Source: Rhodosorus marinus (Eukaryota > Rhodophyta > Stylonematophyceae > Stylonematales > Stylonemataceae). From it: a stretch of 64,000 bases of DNA. Of the stretch, positions 63,001 through 64,000 are shown piece by piece. The notes beneath the pieces are model-generated. The model was given only the letters and a program-made list of their open reading frames with translations, did not search any database and was not told the origin of the DNA. The DNA is taken from contig JAMWBK010000001.1 in assembly GCA_029953675.1 (NCBI GenBank), positions 1,029,001 to 1,093,000 on the forward strand. The letters are read 5' to 3'. How positions within the stretch are numbered: position 1 is the stretch's first letter; each line of letters starts with the position of its first letter. Made by a program: the position numbers and the translations under genes.

Positions 63001-64000
63001 CTTCGAACTTCTCAGAAAACTGACAAGCGACGGTACCCGTCCGCGGCGCGATACACTTCATTTTCGTGGGATCGCATGAGCGGACAAAGAATTCGTTCTC
63101 CAGCGACGGCAGATCGGAATCCAAAAGTATTGTTCTCTCACAAGTATCAACGCAACAGTCACCGCCGTCGTAATCACAGATCTCAACATTTAAACAGCTC
63201 TGACAGAATCCGTTCGCCGTTTCGCTCCGGGGAACGCCAATTCGATCCATAAACTGCCCGCAGTCTTCTCCAACCTCTGGCCTAGGACACTCGGCTGGGC
63301 TAATGCAGTCGAATCGGGAGGTAGAAGCTATCCTCAATGTTGTCAATCCCTCGTCGCACTTCTTCGGCAGTCTATCCCACGCGGGTTCCTCCACATAGTA
63401 CCCCAATGGAGCAGCCTTGCATTTTGACTGCCCACTTTCATTGTTGTAAAAACCTACCGTGCAGGGACGCTCCTGACCCGTGAACTTGAATTCCGGTACG
63501 AAGAAACCTGGGTGTGCATCTTGACAATAACCATCCCCGCGAGAAACCCCGAAGGTACCCACTGGGCATGGATCGCACCCAGTTCTTGCATCGTTCGGTT
63601 GAGTTCCTATTGGGCACTCTGCACACAGATCTTCTCCGGTTCGAGTTGCAACTGTCCCCTCAGGACATGGTAGGCAGGCATCTGCGCTGTCAGCGCCCAA
63701 GCTGTTGCTGTAAGTGCCGATGGGGCATGGCGCGCACGACGTGCTCGCCGCCTCCTCGGCGAACGTTCCTCTGCTGCAAGCGATTGGTGTGGAAAGGGGA
63801 CCGCTGGGCACATAAAATCCCCTTGGCGCTGCAACACACGCATCCTGGTCATTAGATCTCGTGTAGCCTGTCGGACACAACACGCAGTCTCCGTCGACTC
63901 GTAAAAGCTCGTAGCCCGCTCGACAGATACAAACGGCGTCTAGTCGCAGTGTATTGTTTTCTTCGGGATCTACTTTAAGCGACATAGCCATACGTCTCGC
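60062..64000 (-). CDS. Large extracellular protein: Cys-rich, LNR, HYR-like repeats and choice-of-anchor-A-like domain (5' end outside window)
   Basis: At least 1309 residues in one open frame; the frame lacks a signal peptide and reaches the window edge, so the true start is probably beyond. In order: ephrin-receptor-type Cys-rich repeats (CxxCPxGT, PCPVGTFG) to ~63300; two Lin12/Notch repeats (ICDYDGGDCCVDTC and NCQYDGGDCCLSTC), a Ca2+-binding fold; then about seven HYR/Ig-like units, each with RTW(T/S)A-D-(PSG/ECG)N, alternating between two types, so ~185-residue pairs repeat; finally ~300 residues (FIEGGIKARKNAGINGM, ASIVLNVPG, GQLVAKDTRLSNKAKI) resembling choice-of-anchor-A domains of bacterial surface proteins. 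Likely a cell-surface or wall protein; function unknown. Notch receptor homology is limited to LNR. Confidence 0.85.
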   Translation of the reverse strand, partial: ARRMAMSLKVDPEENNTLRLDAVCICRAGYELLRVDGDCVLCPTGYTRSNDQDACVAAPRGFYVPSGPLSTPIACSRGTFAEEAASTSCAPCPIGTYSNSLGADSADACLPCPEGTVATRTGEDLCAECPIGTQPNDARTGCDPCPVGTFGVSRGDGYCQDAHPGFFVPEFKFTGQERPCTVGFYNNESGQSKCKAAPLGYYVEEPAWDRLPKKCDEGLTTLRIASTSRFDCISPAECPRPEVGEDCGQFMDRIGVPRSETANGFCQSCLNVEICDYDGGDCCVDTCERTILLDSDLPSLENEFFVRSCDPTKMKCIAPRTGTVACQFSEKFEGLPPGFENTECDNSSPRKGNGICDADLNYPNCQYDGGDCCLSTCDKGSGDPSACLLYDDRRVCRNPDAGLVLDEEPPELIGIPADVVLECGRNFPRADVYALDNDPCYAGRVESSLSFEVPPIDNCIQRNRSRTWVAKDPSGNVSERTQLVAILADETAPQFEDPRPGDVVVDPGVDLSPENTGGSPVATDDCTSVTVSYSDEVVDESCNGMRIIRTWTATDECGNFDSYEQNITQLVLDETPPVLLDVPESFDTVCDSEFVPTPMDESGVTARDNDMCFNNEVQMSNVESGNACEGRLFTRTWSAVDPSGNTSEMTQVITVLGDQGAPEFEQPTPPDFVVPHGADMSPDNTGGSATATDDCSRDVRISYSDEIPDGFCNGERDITRTWTATDECDNSSSVEQLITQIVFDETPPTLLNVPASFDAICERDFTPTPMDDFDVTAVDDDECFNGEVQTSSVEGGNTCDGRVFTRTWSATDPSGQKVAETQTITLLRDTFKPEFTNFPNDEIFSCTAAEDDLATARTGFPGATDSCSTVGNVEYEDDSSLPDGRCFGEVVITRTFRVTDGCSNTATAPQRLTIKGDVTPPEFLRFPDDVTVTYLEDRISPEVTGWPMVTDDCSPDVMIQYEDEYSVPDDRCSGEKLITRTWTASDRCGNSATAVQKQMIRVRTVGAMFDDSLYMSTSSLKHLSMASNAFIEGGIKARKNAGINGMIGGSESSCPLPQAVVAGYKVTIQEAEAADATADARRIIHYGKSLKLKTKNGLVVNSAMSYDVEDYERLVAQTVDLSDRLFNDESLLKLDDGPRRRFCKVGLDGCGITGTVSMSTKGLVVVEDDTVKLLARHSIYNIFHLDDLEQLFTVNGKGGVRRVEFECDPTASIVLNVPGRTSTVRLQPLVYDLQACNPGQILVNIHDQERDVTVKNTPGNLYPFSLLIPKARVTLNNVVVTGQLVAKDTRLSNKAKILCPLFEGSYSCADLT

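Overview
The window is nuclear DNA of a eukaryote. Most host genes have a single exon. The sequence shows TATA boxes 110-230 bp before start codons, AATAAA signals, a eukaryotic tRNA-Glu, Ty1/copia and LINE remnants, and one short GT-AG intron. A compact gene set in a retroelement-rich background, with secreted sulfatase, RTX and HYR/LNR proteins, suggests a red alga, probably a florideophyte such as Chondrus. That placement is inference; no marker gene proves it.

Host genes: a secreted sulfatase (5447-7120, +); a possible 51-codon secreted-peptide or leader ORF (15187-15342, +); an AAAP-type amino-acid transporter (15528-16919, +); a secreted Cys-rich protein with one intron (19146-20609, +); a tRNA-Glu(CUC) sequence (40034-40105, +) that is itself part of a retro-insertion; a secreted RTX calcium-binding-repeat protein (41863-43671, +); and a large protein with Cys-rich, LNR, HYR-like and choice-of-anchor-A-like domains (60062 to beyond 64000, -). 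The 19.1 kb and 41.9 kb proteins share an N-terminal Cys-rich domain that I do not recognise.

Most of the remainder is two related families of non-LTR retrotransposons, here called LINE-A and LINE-B. Both have two ORFs. ORF1 carries a possible RRM-like fold. ORF2 carries reverse transcriptase (YHDD), a CCHC finger and a C-terminal restriction-like endonuclease, with no AP endonuclease. One LINE-A copy (44381-49182, -) looks full length with both ORFs open. LINE-B copies lie at 23413-28182 (full length, two frameshifts) and 52239-55269 (nested inside a second LINE-A copy at 52083-59965). LINE-A has a tail of about 10 nt repeats (GTAAAGTCCA and variants). Copies repeatedly start right after another copy's tail, giving head-to-tail arrays at 7.2-13.6, 20.7-23.4, 28.2-39.1, 44-49.5 and 52-60 kb. 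A degenerate Ty1/copia element lies at 1873-4652.

The strongest leads are the self-tail targeting of LINE-A; a 272 bp pre-tRNA-Glu/LINE-B chimera (40030-40301) flanked by a 7-bp target duplication, plus a similar tRNA-half/LINE-A chimera near 51.9 kb; 5' UTR sequence shared between LINE families; and the shared secreted domain. Mobile-element boundaries were read by eye and may be off by 5-20 bp.
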